This document shows, piece after piece, positions 35,924 to 44,968 of a stretch of 64,000 nucleotides of DNA (within the stretch, counting starts at the first letter, position 1; each line of letters starts with the position of its first letter). The position numbers and the translations under genes were made by a program. The notes beneath the pieces were generated by a model. The model made no database searches. It saw only the letters and a program-made list of their open reading frames with translations, and was not told where the DNA came from. The stretch is from Silicimonas sp. (lineage in GTDB: Bacteria; Pseudomonadota; Alphaproteobacteria; Rhodobacterales; Rhodobacteraceae), in assembly GCA_022820365.1 (NCBI GenBank), contig JAJEFO010000071.1, positions 1 through 64,000 of the forward strand. Reading direction: 5' to 3'.

Positions 35924-37569
35924 CGGTGGACAACACGCGCCTTCAGGTTCTCTGGGACCGGCTGCTCGCCGTGGTCGAGGAGCAAGGCCAGGCTCTCATC
36001 CGCGCCGCCTTCAGCCCGATCGTGCGCGAATGCGGCGACATTTCGGCCGGAATCTTCGATGCCGAAGGCCGGATGCTCGCCCAGGCCGTGACCGGCACGC
36101 CCGGGCATGTCAACACGATGGCGATGGCCGTGAAATCTCTCCGTGCCCGTTTTCCGGCTCAGGACATGCGGCCCGGGGACATCTACATGACCAACGATCC
36201 ATGGATCGCGTCCGGTCACCTGAACGATTTTCTCCTGATGATGCCGATCATGCATGAAGGCCGCCTCGTGGGCTTCACCTCCTGCACGTCGCACCTCGTG
36301 GATCTCGGCGGAAAGGGCATGGGTCCCGAGGGATCGGACATCCACGACGAAGGTCTCATGATACCGCCATGCAAGCTGGTGGAGGCCGGCGAGGTGAACG
36401 GCCTCCTGCTCGACATCGTGAAGGCGAACTCGCGCGAACCGATCGCCAACGAGGGCGACATCTATGCGCTGATAGCGTGCTGCGAGGCCGGTGCCGCACG
36501 GGTGTGCCAGACAATGGATGAATTCGGCCTCGCCGACCTCCGGGACCTGTCGCGCTACATCGTCGAGACCTCGCGCCGGGGTACGCGCGACATCATCGCG
36601 GAACTGCCGAAGGGAACCTGGAAAAGCACAATGACCGTGGACGGGTATGACAGCCCGCTGGCGCTGCGCGCCGCCCTGACCATTGCGGAAGACCATGTGC
36701 TGATCGACTTTGCAGGCACCGACCCGTGCATCCCGAAAGGCATCAACGTGCCGCTGAATTATGCCGCCGCATACACGGTCTTCGCCCTTCGCTGCATCAT
36801 CGGCCCCGACATCCCCAACAATGCCGGCTCGCTCGAGCCCTTTCATGTCACGGGACCGCCCGGCTGCATACTGAATGCCAGGCCGCCGTCCCCGGTCGCG
36901 ATGCGCCATACGCTTGGGCAGATGACGCCTGACCTTGTCTTCGGATGCCTGGCGCAGGCACTTCCCGACATGGTTCCTGCCGAAGGCGCGTCTTGCATGT
37001 ACGACCTCCCGCTTCGACATGCACCCGAAGCGGTTGAAAGAGGGGACGTCCAGTTTGCCCTGGAGCTTGTCTTCAACGGCGGTACAGGAGCGCGGCCAGC
37101 ACGTGACGGCCTGTCGGCCACGGCGTTTCCCAGCGGTGTCTGGGGCAGCCAGGTGGAAACCACGGAGGCGGTGGCACCGATCCTGTTTCACCGCCGCGAA
37201 CTGCGCACGGATTCTGGCGGCCCCGGCCGGATGCGCGGCGGTCTTGGGCAGCGAATCGAGATCAGCCCGTCACTGGACCAGGACATGCTCCTGTTCCTCT
37301 CTGTCGAACGGGTCAGGAATCCGGCACGTGGTCGCGGCGAAGGCCTGGACGGCGCGCCGGGGCGCATCCGGATCGGGGAGGAGGGGCCGGAGCTTTCGGG
37401 CAAGGGAGAGGTTCGCATCAGGCCCGGCGAGCGCCTGATCTTCGAAACCCCGGGCGGGGGCGGGTTTGGGGCTCCCGAGCAGCGCCCGCCCGCCATGCTC
37501 GAAAACGACGTGCAGGCCGGATTTGTCAGTCCGGATGCCGCGCGACATGTCTATGGGCGGTCTCCATGA
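35920..37569 (+). CDS. hyuB: Hydantoinase/oxoprolinase family, subunit B
   Basis: The 549-residue protein is the HyuB partner: LLAVVEEQGQALIRAAFSPI, ECGDISAGIFDAEGRMLAQ, GDIYMTNDPWIASGHLNDF and LRTDSGGPGRMRGGLGQ, and a C-terminal ETPGGGGFG, all conserved in N-methylhydantoinase B. It makes the catalytic complex with HyuA. Length is typical for stand-alone B subunits. It starts within the hyuA stop and its own stop overlaps the aminotransferase start (37566-37569). The genes next to it indicate that the ring-opening product is processed further, but which ring is not visible. Confidence 0.9.
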   Translation: MTVDNTRLQVLWDRLLAVVEEQGQALIRAAFSPIVRECGDISAGIFDAEGRMLAQAVTGTPGHVNTMAMAVKSLRARFPAQDMRPGDIYMTNDPWIASGHLNDFLLMMPIMHEGRLVGFTSCTSHLVDLGGKGMGPEGSDIHDEGLMIPPCKLVEAGEVNGLLLDIVKANSREPIANEGDIYALIACCEAGAARVCQTMDEFGLADLRDLSRYIVETSRRGTRDIIAELPKGTWKSTMTVDGYDSPLALRAALTIAEDHVLIDFAGTDPCIPKGINVPLNYAAAYTVFALRCIIGPDIPNNAGSLEPFHVTGPPGCILNARPPSPVAMRHTLGQMTPDLVFGCLAQALPDMVPAEGASCMYDLPLRHAPEAVERGDVQFALELVFNGGTGARPARDGLSATAFPSGVWGSQVETTEAVAPILFHRRELRTDSGGPGRMRGGLGQRIEISPSLDQDMLLFLSVERVRNPARGRGEGLDGAPGRIRIGEEGPELSGKGEVRIRPGERLIFETPGGGGFGAPEQRPPAMLENDVQAGFVSPDAARHVYGRSP

Positions 37570-38648
37570 CCCGTGTACGGAAGCATGTCGCGGCGATGGC
37601 GCCCTACGCGCTGGCCGATCTTGGGGGGGCGGACGGCCGTCCTGCACCTTCGCTCGCGCAAAACGAGAGCTTCCGTCCGCCCTGCCCCGGCGCTTTCGAC
37701 GCAGCCCTGGCGGCCATGGCCGACGCGGCGCTGTACCCGGACCCTGAATGGACCGAGCTGCGTTCGATGATTGCAGCGCGGCACGAAGTAGACCCCGGCA
37801 CGATCCTTTGCGGCAGCGGATCACTGGAACTGATAGGCTGCCTGGCACGCGCGTTTGCCGGTCCGCACCGTTCGGTTCTGGCTCCAGAACACGCCTACCC
37901 GTATTTTCGCAGTGCCGCGCAGGCAAGCGAGGCCCGGTTCGACACGGCGCCCGAATCCGACTGCACGGCGTCGGCAGACACCCTTCTCGAAGCTGTCCGG
38001 CCGGATACCGGCTGCGTCTTCCTCGCCAATCCCGGCAACCCGACCGGAACCCGCATCCCGACAGGCGAGATCCGCCGTCTCCGCGACAGTCTCCGCGAGG
38101 ACATCCTGCTCGTCATTGACGAGGCCTACGGCGAATTCGCCGATCATCTTGATGCGCCCGTCTTCGACATGGCCGCAACAGGGAACACGGTCATCCTGCG
38201 CACGTTTTCCAAGGCGTACGGGTTGGCGGGCTGCCGCGCGGGATGGGGCGCGTTTCCGACAGGGATTGCGGTCGAGGTCCGAAAGGTCCTGAACCCCAAC
38301 AACGTCTCCGCCATCTCGCAGGCCGCCGCGCGAGCCGCGCTGCAGGGAGATGCGTACATGCGCGAGACCTGCGCGATGACTGCGGAGCGACGTGACCAGA
38401 CGGCAGAGAAACTGGCTGCGCTGGGCATTCGCTGTCCTTCCAGCTGCACGAATTTCCTGCTCCTGGATCTTGAAACGCAGGAACGTGCGCGTTCCGCCGA
38501 GGCGCGGCTCCGTTCCGGAGGTGCCGTCCTGCGTGCGCAGGGTGCAGCAGGCCTTCCCAACTGCCTTCGCATGACGATCGGTCCGGAAAGGGAACTGGAC
38601 AATGCCATCTCCCTGCTTGAGACATGGACCAAGGAATACACGCCATGA
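37566..38648 (+). CDS. PLP-dependent class I/II aminotransferase (histidinol-phosphate type)
   Basis: The 360-residue fold-type I enzyme shows SLAQNESFRPPCPGAFDAAL, CGSGSLELIGCLARAF, CVFLANPGNPTGTRIP, VIDEAYGEFAD and the PLP-lysine motif LRTFSKAYGLAGCRAGW. It resembles HisC-like aminotransferases, which act on amino alcohol phosphates or amino acids. A dedicated role in histidine synthesis is unlikely, because no other his gene is present and it sits between hyuB and a racemase-fold gene. It would swap an amino group in the degradation of the imported compound (inference). Confidence 0.87.
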   Translation: MTRVRKHVAAMAPYALADLGGADGRPAPSLAQNESFRPPCPGAFDAALAAMADAALYPDPEWTELRSMIAARHEVDPGTILCGSGSLELIGCLARAFAGPHRSVLAPEHAYPYFRSAAQASEARFDTAPESDCTASADTLLEAVRPDTGCVFLANPGNPTGTRIPTGEIRRLRDSLREDILLVIDEAYGEFADHLDAPVFDMAATGNTVILRTFSKAYGLAGCRAGWGAFPTGIAVEVRKVLNPNNVSAISQAAARAALQGDAYMRETCAMTAERRDQTAEKLAALGIRCPSSCTNFLLLDLETQERARSAEARLRSGGAVLRAQGAAGLPNCLRMTIGPERELDNAISLLETWTKEYTP

Positions 38649-39388
38649 CACCATCCCGCGGACGAGCCCGGCTGGGCCTTCTCGTCCCTTTCACCAACAC
38701 GAATCTCGAGCCGGACATGACGCTCATGAGCCCTCCGGGCATCTCCGTCCACGCCGCCCGCCTTGGTGGATATGACGCCGAACTGATACCGGACGAATCC
38801 CAGATGCATGGGCTCGGCGCATCGGACATCGACGAACCGCTCCGCCTGCTCATGGGTGTCAGGCCCGACATCATCCTCTACGGCTGCACTTCGGCGACGC
38901 TTGCACACGGTCCCGAATTTGACAGGAAGCTCGCGGCCCGCACCAAGTCCGTGAGCGGCGCCGAGGCGGTGACTGCGGCAGGTGCCCTCGTCTCCGCGCT
39001 CCAGGTGCTGGGTGCAAAAAGGGTCGGACTTGCCTCACCCTATGTTCCGGCAATCAACGACCTGGCCATCGAGTTCCTTGCAGAGGCAGGCATCGAAACC
39101 GTCCGGCGATCAGAAGTCACGGAGCCGCTCAGCAACGAAGAACAGGGCGCGATGACTCCCGACGAGGTCCTTGCCTCCGGGATCCGTGCCGACCATGACG
39201 ATGCAGATGCCGTCGTTCTTTCCTGCACGGACATGCGCAGCGTCGAAACCCTCGCGCGGCTCGAACAGGCCATTGGCAAGCCCGCGATATGTTCAAACCA
39301 GGCCATGATGCACGAGGCGCTTCGCCGTCTTGGAATCGATGAGCCCGTTCCAGGATTCGGCACGCTCCTCGAAAGGCCCCGCGCATGA
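38645..39388 (+). CDS. Asp/Glu racemase-fold protein (maleate isomerase / arylmalonate decarboxylase family)
   Basis: The 247-residue protein has LGLLVPFTNTNLEPDM, the family's VPxxNxxxExD pattern, and two cysteines in matching positions, Cys81 in YGCTSATL and a second in VVLSCTDMRS, as in cysteine-pair racemases and maleate cis-trans isomerases. It could epimerise a carbamoyl amino acid or isomerise an enediacid. I start at ATG 38645, which overlaps the aminotransferase stop by four bases; the earlier ATG at 38624 lies inside that gene. Its own stop overlaps the next start (39385-39388). Confidence 0.85.
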   Translation: MTPSRGRARLGLLVPFTNTNLEPDMTLMSPPGISVHAARLGGYDAELIPDESQMHGLGASDIDEPLRLLMGVRPDIILYGCTSATLAHGPEFDRKLAARTKSVSGAEAVTAAGALVSALQVLGAKRVGLASPYVPAINDLAIEFLAEAGIETVRRSEVTEPLSNEEQGAMTPDEVLASGIRADHDDADAVVLSCTDMRSVETLARLEQAIGKPAICSNQAMMHEALRRLGIDEPVPGFGTLLERPRA

Positions 39389-40722
39389 TCATCGATGATC
39401 TCGCAGAGTTCGTGCTTGGCACGCCCGACGTGCCGGAGAGCGCACTCGACTTCACGGCCACGCTGCTCGTTGACACGCTCGGCGTCACGGCGGGTTCCGC
39501 ACGCCTTGACGCCGGCCGGATCGCCCGCGACCACGCGGTGCGGTTTCATGCGGCGAGCACCCCCGCCGAGGCGGCCACCCTCCTCTTCGACGGCCGGACG
39601 GCCTCAATTCCGGGAGCCGCCTTCGCGGCAGCGACGCAGACCGACAATCTTGACGCTCATGACGGCTTCAATCCGACCAAGGGCCATATCGGGTGCGCCG
39701 TCGTGCCGGCGCTCTGCGCCCTGGCCGAGAGCGAACCCGCGCTGTCGGCGCGCGACGCACTCGCAGCACTTGCGATTTCCTACGAGATCGCCGCCCGCGC
39801 CGCGCTGTCGCTCCATGCGACGGTCAGCGATTACCACACGTCCGGGGCCTGGAACGCGCTTGGTGTCGCGGCGCTCGGCGCACGGCTGCGGCACCTTGAC
39901 GCCGATCGGCTCCGGCAGGCGCTTGGCATCGCCGAATACCATGGACCGCGCAGCCAGATGATGCGCGAAATCGCAAACCCGACCATGCTGCATGACGGCT
40001 CCGGCATGGGCACGTTCACGGGCCTCATGGCGGTACTGCTGGCAGAGGAAGGGTTCGAGGGAGCCCCGGCTGCGACCATCGAAGCCGAAGAGGTCGCGGA
40101 ACGCTGGAGCGATCTCGGCCAGCACTGGACGGTCGAGCAGAATTACATAAAGCCCTATCCGATCTGCCGATGGGCGCATGGCGCAATCGACGCCCTCGGC
40201 CAGCTCATTGAGGAACACGGATTCGCCGCGCATGACGTATCCGCGATAGACGTGAACACGTTTGCCGAAGCCGCGGAGCTCTTTCCCGGCATGCCGGAAA
40301 CCACGTCACATGCCCAGTACTCCCTTGCTTTCGCGCTCGGCGCGCTGCTCGTTCACGGCAAGATCGGACCAGAGCAAGTGACCGGCAAAGCCTTGTCGGA
40401 CCCTGACATCGAGGCCGTTGTCGGAAAGATCCGGGTTTCTGAGGATCGCCGTCACTCGGCGCGATTTCCGGAAGGCCGCTGGTCCGACGTCACGGTTCAT
40501 CTGTCCGACGGTCGCGCGATGTCTTCGGGAGACGTCAATGCGAAAGGAGGTCCGGAGGCACCCCTGCCGCAAGATGCCGTCAAGGCGAAGTTCCTCGAAA
40601 TGTCGCGCTGTCTCGGCCACGACCGCGCAACTGCCATCTGGGAAATGCGCGACCGTCTGACGGTGCCCGGCACGAGGTTCGCCGATTTGTTGAGGCTCCT
40701 CCACGCGCGCCCCGACTCATGA
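39385..40722 (+). CDS. MmgE/PrpD family dehydratase
   Basis: The 445-residue protein belongs to the PrpD superfamily: LVDTLGVTAGSARLDAGR, the hallmark HDGFNPTKGHIGCAVVPAL, NYIKPYPICRWAHGAIDAL and the C-terminal GRAMSSGDVNAKGGPEAP. 2-Methylcitrate dehydratase is the best-known member; others act on cis-aconitate or on unknown hydroxy acids. Here it lies between a racemase-fold enzyme and a D-2-hydroxyacid dehydrogenase, so dehydration of a hydroxy dicarboxylate is plausible (inference). Start and stop overlap the neighbours by four bases each. Confidence 0.88.
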   Translation: MIIDDLAEFVLGTPDVPESALDFTATLLVDTLGVTAGSARLDAGRIARDHAVRFHAASTPAEAATLLFDGRTASIPGAAFAAATQTDNLDAHDGFNPTKGHIGCAVVPALCALAESEPALSARDALAALAISYEIAARAALSLHATVSDYHTSGAWNALGVAALGARLRHLDADRLRQALGIAEYHGPRSQMMREIANPTMLHDGSGMGTFTGLMAVLLAEEGFEGAPAATIEAEEVAERWSDLGQHWTVEQNYIKPYPICRWAHGAIDALGQLIEEHGFAAHDVSAIDVNTFAEAAELFPGMPETTSHAQYSLAFALGALLVHGKIGPEQVTGKALSDPDIEAVVGKIRVSEDRRHSARFPEGRWSDVTVHLSDGRAMSSGDVNAKGGPEAPLPQDAVKAKFLEMSRCLGHDRATAIWEMRDRLTVPGTRFADLLRLLHARPDS

Positions 40723-41687
40723 CACGAGCACACCGCGTTCTCCTGCACAATGATGCCACAGCACGGCATGCGAACAGGCTGCGGTCCGCGTTCCCCCATT
40801 GCGACGTGGCGGAATGCACGACCTACAAGAACCTACCGGACATGATCCGGGAGTTCAGGCCCGACGTGGTCTTCACGATCCGTTTCGCAGGCACCCAGGG
40901 CTTTCCCCGCGAATCCCTGCTCGCGCCGGGCGGTCCCCGATGGATCGCGAACGGCGGCGTGGGAACGGATCATTTCGGGCGATGGGATCCGGCCTGCACG
41001 ACGATAACGAACGCCGCCGGAGTGGCTGCGGACATGATGGCGGAATACGTCCTCGGCGGCTTCCTGCACTTCGCGCTCGACATCGAGGGACTGCGTCAGG
41101 ACAAGGCCAGTCGCGTCTGGCGCACACGCAGAATGGCGCCACTCAGGGGAAAGACGCTCTTGATCGTCGGTCTCGGGCATACGGGGCGTGCACTTGCCAA
41201 GAAGGCAAAGGCCTTCGGCATGCACGTCATCGGCTTGCGTTCGCGCCCGCACTCCACCGAATGGGCCGACATCGTGGGCGGTCCGGACGACCTCCGTGTC
41301 TTCCTCGAAGACGCCGACTGCATCTCCGTCTGCGCCCCGCTCACGCCGGCAACCCGGGGCATGCTCGGACGGGCCGAGATTGCCGCAATGGCACCGGGCG
41401 TGCTTCTTGCCGATGTCTCACGTGGCGGCATCGTGGACCAGACGGCTCTCGCAGAGGCGCTTGTCTCCGGCCATGTCGCCGGCGCAGCTCTTGACGTGTT
41501 CGAGACCGAACCACTTCCGACCGACAGTCCGCTCTGGGGCATCGAAAACCTGATCATCTCGCCGCATTGCTCCTCGATCTATGACGGCTGGGAAGACGCT
41601 TCCTTCGATCTCTTCCTTGACAACCTCGACAGATGGAGTGCCGGAAGCCCGCTCAAGAATGTCGTCGACCCGGAGCGCGGATATTGA
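40719..41687 (+). CDS. D-2-hydroxyacid dehydrogenase
   Basis: The 322-residue enzyme has the NAD-binding GLGHTGRALAKKAKAFG, the substrate-binding ADVSRGGIVDQTALAEAL (catalytic Arg), the Glu region FETEPLPTDSPLW and catalytic His in ISPHCSS. It interconverts a 2-oxo acid and a D-2-hydroxy acid with NAD(P)H. The first 60 residues are looser than in classic members. It may reduce or oxidise an intermediate of the hydantoinase-type pathway. It overlaps PrpD by ATGA and the next gene by TTGA. Confidence 0.88.
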   Translation: MTRAHRVLLHNDATARHANRLRSAFPHCDVAECTTYKNLPDMIREFRPDVVFTIRFAGTQGFPRESLLAPGGPRWIANGGVGTDHFGRWDPACTTITNAAGVAADMMAEYVLGGFLHFALDIEGLRQDKASRVWRTRRMAPLRGKTLLIVGLGHTGRALAKKAKAFGMHVIGLRSRPHSTEWADIVGGPDDLRVFLEDADCISVCAPLTPATRGMLGRAEIAAMAPGVLLADVSRGGIVDQTALAEALVSGHVAGAALDVFETEPLPTDSPLWGIENLIISPHCSSIYDGWEDASFDLFLDNLDRWSAGSPLKNVVDPERGY

Positions 41688-43207
41688 CCCGAACCGCGCC
41701 CAGGCATCGGATCGCCATTGCCGGCTTCCAGCACGAAACCAACAGTTTCGGCTACGGAACGGCAGGCATGCCGGAATTCGAAATGGCGGATTCATGGCCA
41801 GCCCTCCTTGAAGGCGATGCCGTGCGCGACGGAACGCTCGGCCTCAATCTGCCGATCGCGGGATTCATCGAGGCTGCGGAGGCGTCCGCAATGATCGATC
41901 TCCATCCCGTCCTTTGGTGCGCAGCAGAGCCTTCCGGTCCTGTCACCGACCACGCGTTCGAGACGATCACGGCACGCATCCTCGATGGCCTCGGCAAGGC
42001 CACGCCCCTAGACGGCCTGTATCTTGATCTCCATGGCGCTATGATCACCGCAGGCCACGACGATGGCGAAGGCGAACTGCTTCGCCGCATCCGTGCGCGG
42101 CTTGGTCCCGACCTGCCGATTGCGGTCAGCCTCGACATGCATGCGAACGTCACGAACGACATGGTCCGCCACGCCAGTTCGATCAGCATCTATCGCACCT
42201 ACCCCCACCTCGACATGGGCCAGACCGGTGGCCGGGCCTTGTCCCGCCTGTTGCGTCTGCTCGATGGAGAGCGGCCTGCAACAGCGTTTCGGCAAATGCC
42301 GTACATCATCCCCATGCATGCCCAGCATACAGGTTCCGATCCCATGCGCAGGCTCTACGGGCTTGCAGTCGAAATGTCTGGTGGAGACGCGGATGTCGAG
42401 CTCGCCGTCGGATTCACCGGTGGCGACATCGCCGATTCTGGCCCATCGATCTTCGCCAGCGCCGTCGATCAAGCGAAGGCGGATGCAGCGGCCAACGCTC
42501 TTCTCGAAGAGGCGCTCGCTGCCGAAGCGGAGTTTGACTGCACGCTCCACACGCCTGAGGAAGCCGTGGAAGCTGCATTGGCCTTACCCCCCGGCAGGCC
42601 CGTCACGATTGCCGACGTGCAAGACAATCCTGGCGGCGGCGCGTCATCGGACACGACCGGTCTCCTCAAGGCGCTCATGAACGCCCGGGAGAAGCAGGTC
42701 ATCGTCGGCGTCATCCATGATCCCGCGGCGGCGGCCGAGGCGCACAGGCTTGGCATCGGACGCGATTTCCAGGCCAGTCTTGGAGGCAAGTCGGGAGTCA
42801 AGGGCGACACGCCGCTTGACGCACGCTTCCGCGTGGAAGCCCTGAGCAATGGCGAAGTCGCCTATCGAGGCGAAATGTATGGCGGCGGCATCGCCCAGAT
42901 GGGTCCCACGGCGGTGCTTCGCCCGCTTGGAACGGATACCGACATCCGCATCGTGACCTCAAGCGTCCGCAACCAGTGTCTCGACCGGGCTTATTTCTCC
43001 CACGTCGGCCTCGTTCCCGAGCAGGCGGACATCATTGCCGTCAAGAGCACCGCGCATTACCGGGCCGAATTCGAGCCGATGAGCCAGACCGTGATCTCTT
43101 GCGGCGCACCGGGAGCGCTGCCTTGCGACATCGGCCAGATTCCCTATCGAAATCTTCGCCCTGGCGTCCGCCTGGGGCCGTGTGGGCCCGTGCACGGCGT
43201 ACCCTGA
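41684..43207 (+). CDS. M81-family (MlrC, microcystinase C-like) metallopeptidase
   Basis: The 507-residue protein has the MlrC pattern: IAIAGFQHETNSFGYGTAG, LDLHGAMITAGHDDGEGELL, VSLDMHANVTNDM and VQDNPGGGASSDTT, which carry the zinc ligands and conserved acids of the family. MlrC cleaves a small peptide product in microcystin breakdown; relatives are amidohydrolases of unclear substrate. I place the start at TTG 41684, which overlaps the upstream stop as TTGA and directly precedes RTAPRHRIAIAGF; an ATG 51 bases upstream lies inside the dehydrogenase gene. It closes the coupled enzyme operon. Confidence 0.85.
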   Translation: MTRTAPRHRIAIAGFQHETNSFGYGTAGMPEFEMADSWPALLEGDAVRDGTLGLNLPIAGFIEAAEASAMIDLHPVLWCAAEPSGPVTDHAFETITARILDGLGKATPLDGLYLDLHGAMITAGHDDGEGELLRRIRARLGPDLPIAVSLDMHANVTNDMVRHASSISIYRTYPHLDMGQTGGRALSRLLRLLDGERPATAFRQMPYIIPMHAQHTGSDPMRRLYGLAVEMSGGDADVELAVGFTGGDIADSGPSIFASAVDQAKADAAANALLEEALAAEAEFDCTLHTPEEAVEAALALPPGRPVTIADVQDNPGGGASSDTTGLLKALMNAREKQVIVGVIHDPAAAAEAHRLGIGRDFQASLGGKSGVKGDTPLDARFRVEALSNGEVAYRGEMYGGGIAQMGPTAVLRPLGTDTDIRIVTSSVRNQCLDRAYFSHVGLVPEQADIIAVKSTAHYRAEFEPMSQTVISCGAPGALPCDIGQIPYRNLRPGVRLGPCGPVHGVP

Positions 43208-43299
43208 AAATAAACTGTTGAATCGTCAGGAATTGCAGTCAGTATTGTCCTTGATGAAGAATCCGGACCACCGGACCCAATCAAATGTGGAGGAACACA

Positions 43300-44871
43300 A
43301 TGTCATCACTTTCGGGATCATTCGCATCGACTGGCGTGAGCCGTCGCAGCATCCTCAAGGGCGCGACGGCACTTGGCACTGCCGCGCTTGTCACGCCCTG
43401 GGGCACGCCGCTCAGGGCGGAACCCAAGCGCGGCGGCACGCTTCGTGTCGGCATGGCTCATGGCTCGACGACCGACGCGATGGATCCGGGCAGCTGGGAA
43501 GCCGATTTCATGATTTTCCAAGCGCATACCCGGAACAACTACCTGACCGAAATCGCCACGGACGGCTCTCTCGTGCCGGAACTGGCCGAGAGCTGGGAAG
43601 CCTCGCCGGATGCGAAGGTCTGGACATTCAATATCCGCGAAGGCGTTGACTATCATTCCGGGCACAGGCTCGTCGCGGAGGACGTGATCGCGTCGATCGA
43701 CCATCACCGCGGAGACGACTCAACTTCTGCCGCAAAGCCGATCGTTGCGGATGTCGTGGACATGAAGGCCGACGGAATGAACGTGATCATCACGCTTGCC
43801 AACGGCAATGCCGACTTCCCGTTCGTCCTGTCTGACTATCACCTTCCGATCCTTCCAGCGAAGGACGGCAAGATCGATCCAGAGACCCGTGACGGCTGCG
43901 GGCCGTTCCGGATCGTCGACCTCGAGTTCGGCGTCGGCGCGCGCTACGAGCGCCACGACGGCTACTGGAAGAGCGGTCTGCCCTACATCGACGCCATCGA
44001 GCAGTTCGTCATCCACGACGACGCAGCGCGTCAGAACGCCCTGATTTCGGGCGAGGTCAACTACATCGACACGGTGGATCTCAATACCGTGTCGCTGCTC
44101 GGACGGGCTGCGGGCATCGAGATCCTCTCGGTGACGGGCACGCAGCACTACGGCCTCCCGATGGACACCCGCGCGGCACCCTTCGACGACGTGAACGTGA
44201 GGCTGGCGCTGAAATATGCGATCAATCGCCAGCAGCTCGTGGACACGATCCTGAACGGCTACGGCTCGCTCGGCAACGACCATCCGATCGGCCCGGGCGC
44301 GCGCTTCTTCAACACCGACCTGCCCCAGAAGGAACTCGACCCAGACAAGTCGAAGTTCCATCTCAAGCAGGCAGGCCTCGACAGCCTCAGCGTCGACATC
44401 CACCTTGCCGACGCGGCTTTCGCGGGCGCGATCGATGCCGGCGTCCTGTTCTCGGAATCGGCAGCTTCGGCCGGCATCAATCTCAATGTCGTGCGCGAGC
44501 CGAATGACGGCTACTGGAGCAACGTATGGATGCAGAAGCCCTTTGTCGGCACGTACTGGGGCGGCCGCCCGACGGAGGACTGGATGTTCGCCACGGCCTA
44601 TGCCGAAGGCGTGCCATGGAACGAGACCTACTGGAGCCATGACCGCTTCAACGAGCTTCTCATCTCGGCACGCTCTGAACTCGACGAGAACCTGCGTCGC
44701 GAGATGTATTTCGAGATGCAGCAGATCGTTTCGGACGAGGGCGGAATCATCATTCCGATGTTCGCCGCCTATGTCGGCGCCTACAGCGACGCCTTGGTCA
44801 AGCCAGACCAGGTTGCATCGAACTGGCGCAACGACGGGCATCGGATCGGCGAACGCTGGTGGTTCGCCTGA
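43300..44871 (+). CDS. ABC transporter solute-binding protein, dipeptide/oligopeptide family 5
   Basis: The 523-residue precursor has a Tat-like signal (SRRSILKGATALGTAALV) followed by the family 5 domain: RVGMAHGSTTDAMDPGSWEA, LAESWEASPDAKVWTFNIREGVDY and NVRLALKYAINRQQLVDTIL. It captures a peptide-like or small cyclic substrate in the periplasm for the permeases downstream. TGTGGAGGAACACA before the second ATG decides the start at 43300; a first ATG at 43285 overlaps the ribosome site. A strong hairpin after the stop explains how it can be made in excess over the membrane subunits. Confidence 0.92.
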   Translation: MSSLSGSFASTGVSRRSILKGATALGTAALVTPWGTPLRAEPKRGGTLRVGMAHGSTTDAMDPGSWEADFMIFQAHTRNNYLTEIATDGSLVPELAESWEASPDAKVWTFNIREGVDYHSGHRLVAEDVIASIDHHRGDDSTSAAKPIVADVVDMKADGMNVIITLANGNADFPFVLSDYHLPILPAKDGKIDPETRDGCGPFRIVDLEFGVGARYERHDGYWKSGLPYIDAIEQFVIHDDAARQNALISGEVNYIDTVDLNTVSLLGRAAGIEILSVTGTQHYGLPMDTRAAPFDDVNVRLALKYAINRQQLVDTILNGYGSLGNDHPIGPGARFFNTDLPQKELDPDKSKFHLKQAGLDSLSVDIHLADAAFAGAIDAGVLFSESAASAGINLNVVREPNDGYWSNVWMQKPFVGTYWGGRPTEDWMFATAYAEGVPWNETYWSHDRFNELLISARSELDENLRREMYFEMQQIVSDEGGIIIPMFAAYVGAYSDALVKPDQVASNWRNDGHRIGERWWFA

Positions 44872-44884
44872 TCTGACCCGACTT

Positions 44885-44923
44885 GCCCCCGAGCGGTCCC
44901 CGCGACCGCGTCGGGGGCATTTT
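44885..44923 (+). terminator. Attenuating terminator between the binding protein and the permeases
   Basis: GCCCCCGA pairs with TCGGGGGC and inside it GCGGTC pairs with GACCGC (stem 44885-44918), followed by ATTTT. The spacing, 13 bases after the stop, and position within the transporter operon suggest partial termination, which would keep the binding protein above the other subunits. Confidence 0.75.
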
Positions 44924-44968
44924 CTTGCAACGGGCACGAACTGATAGATGTGCCAGCAAGGGGTTTCG

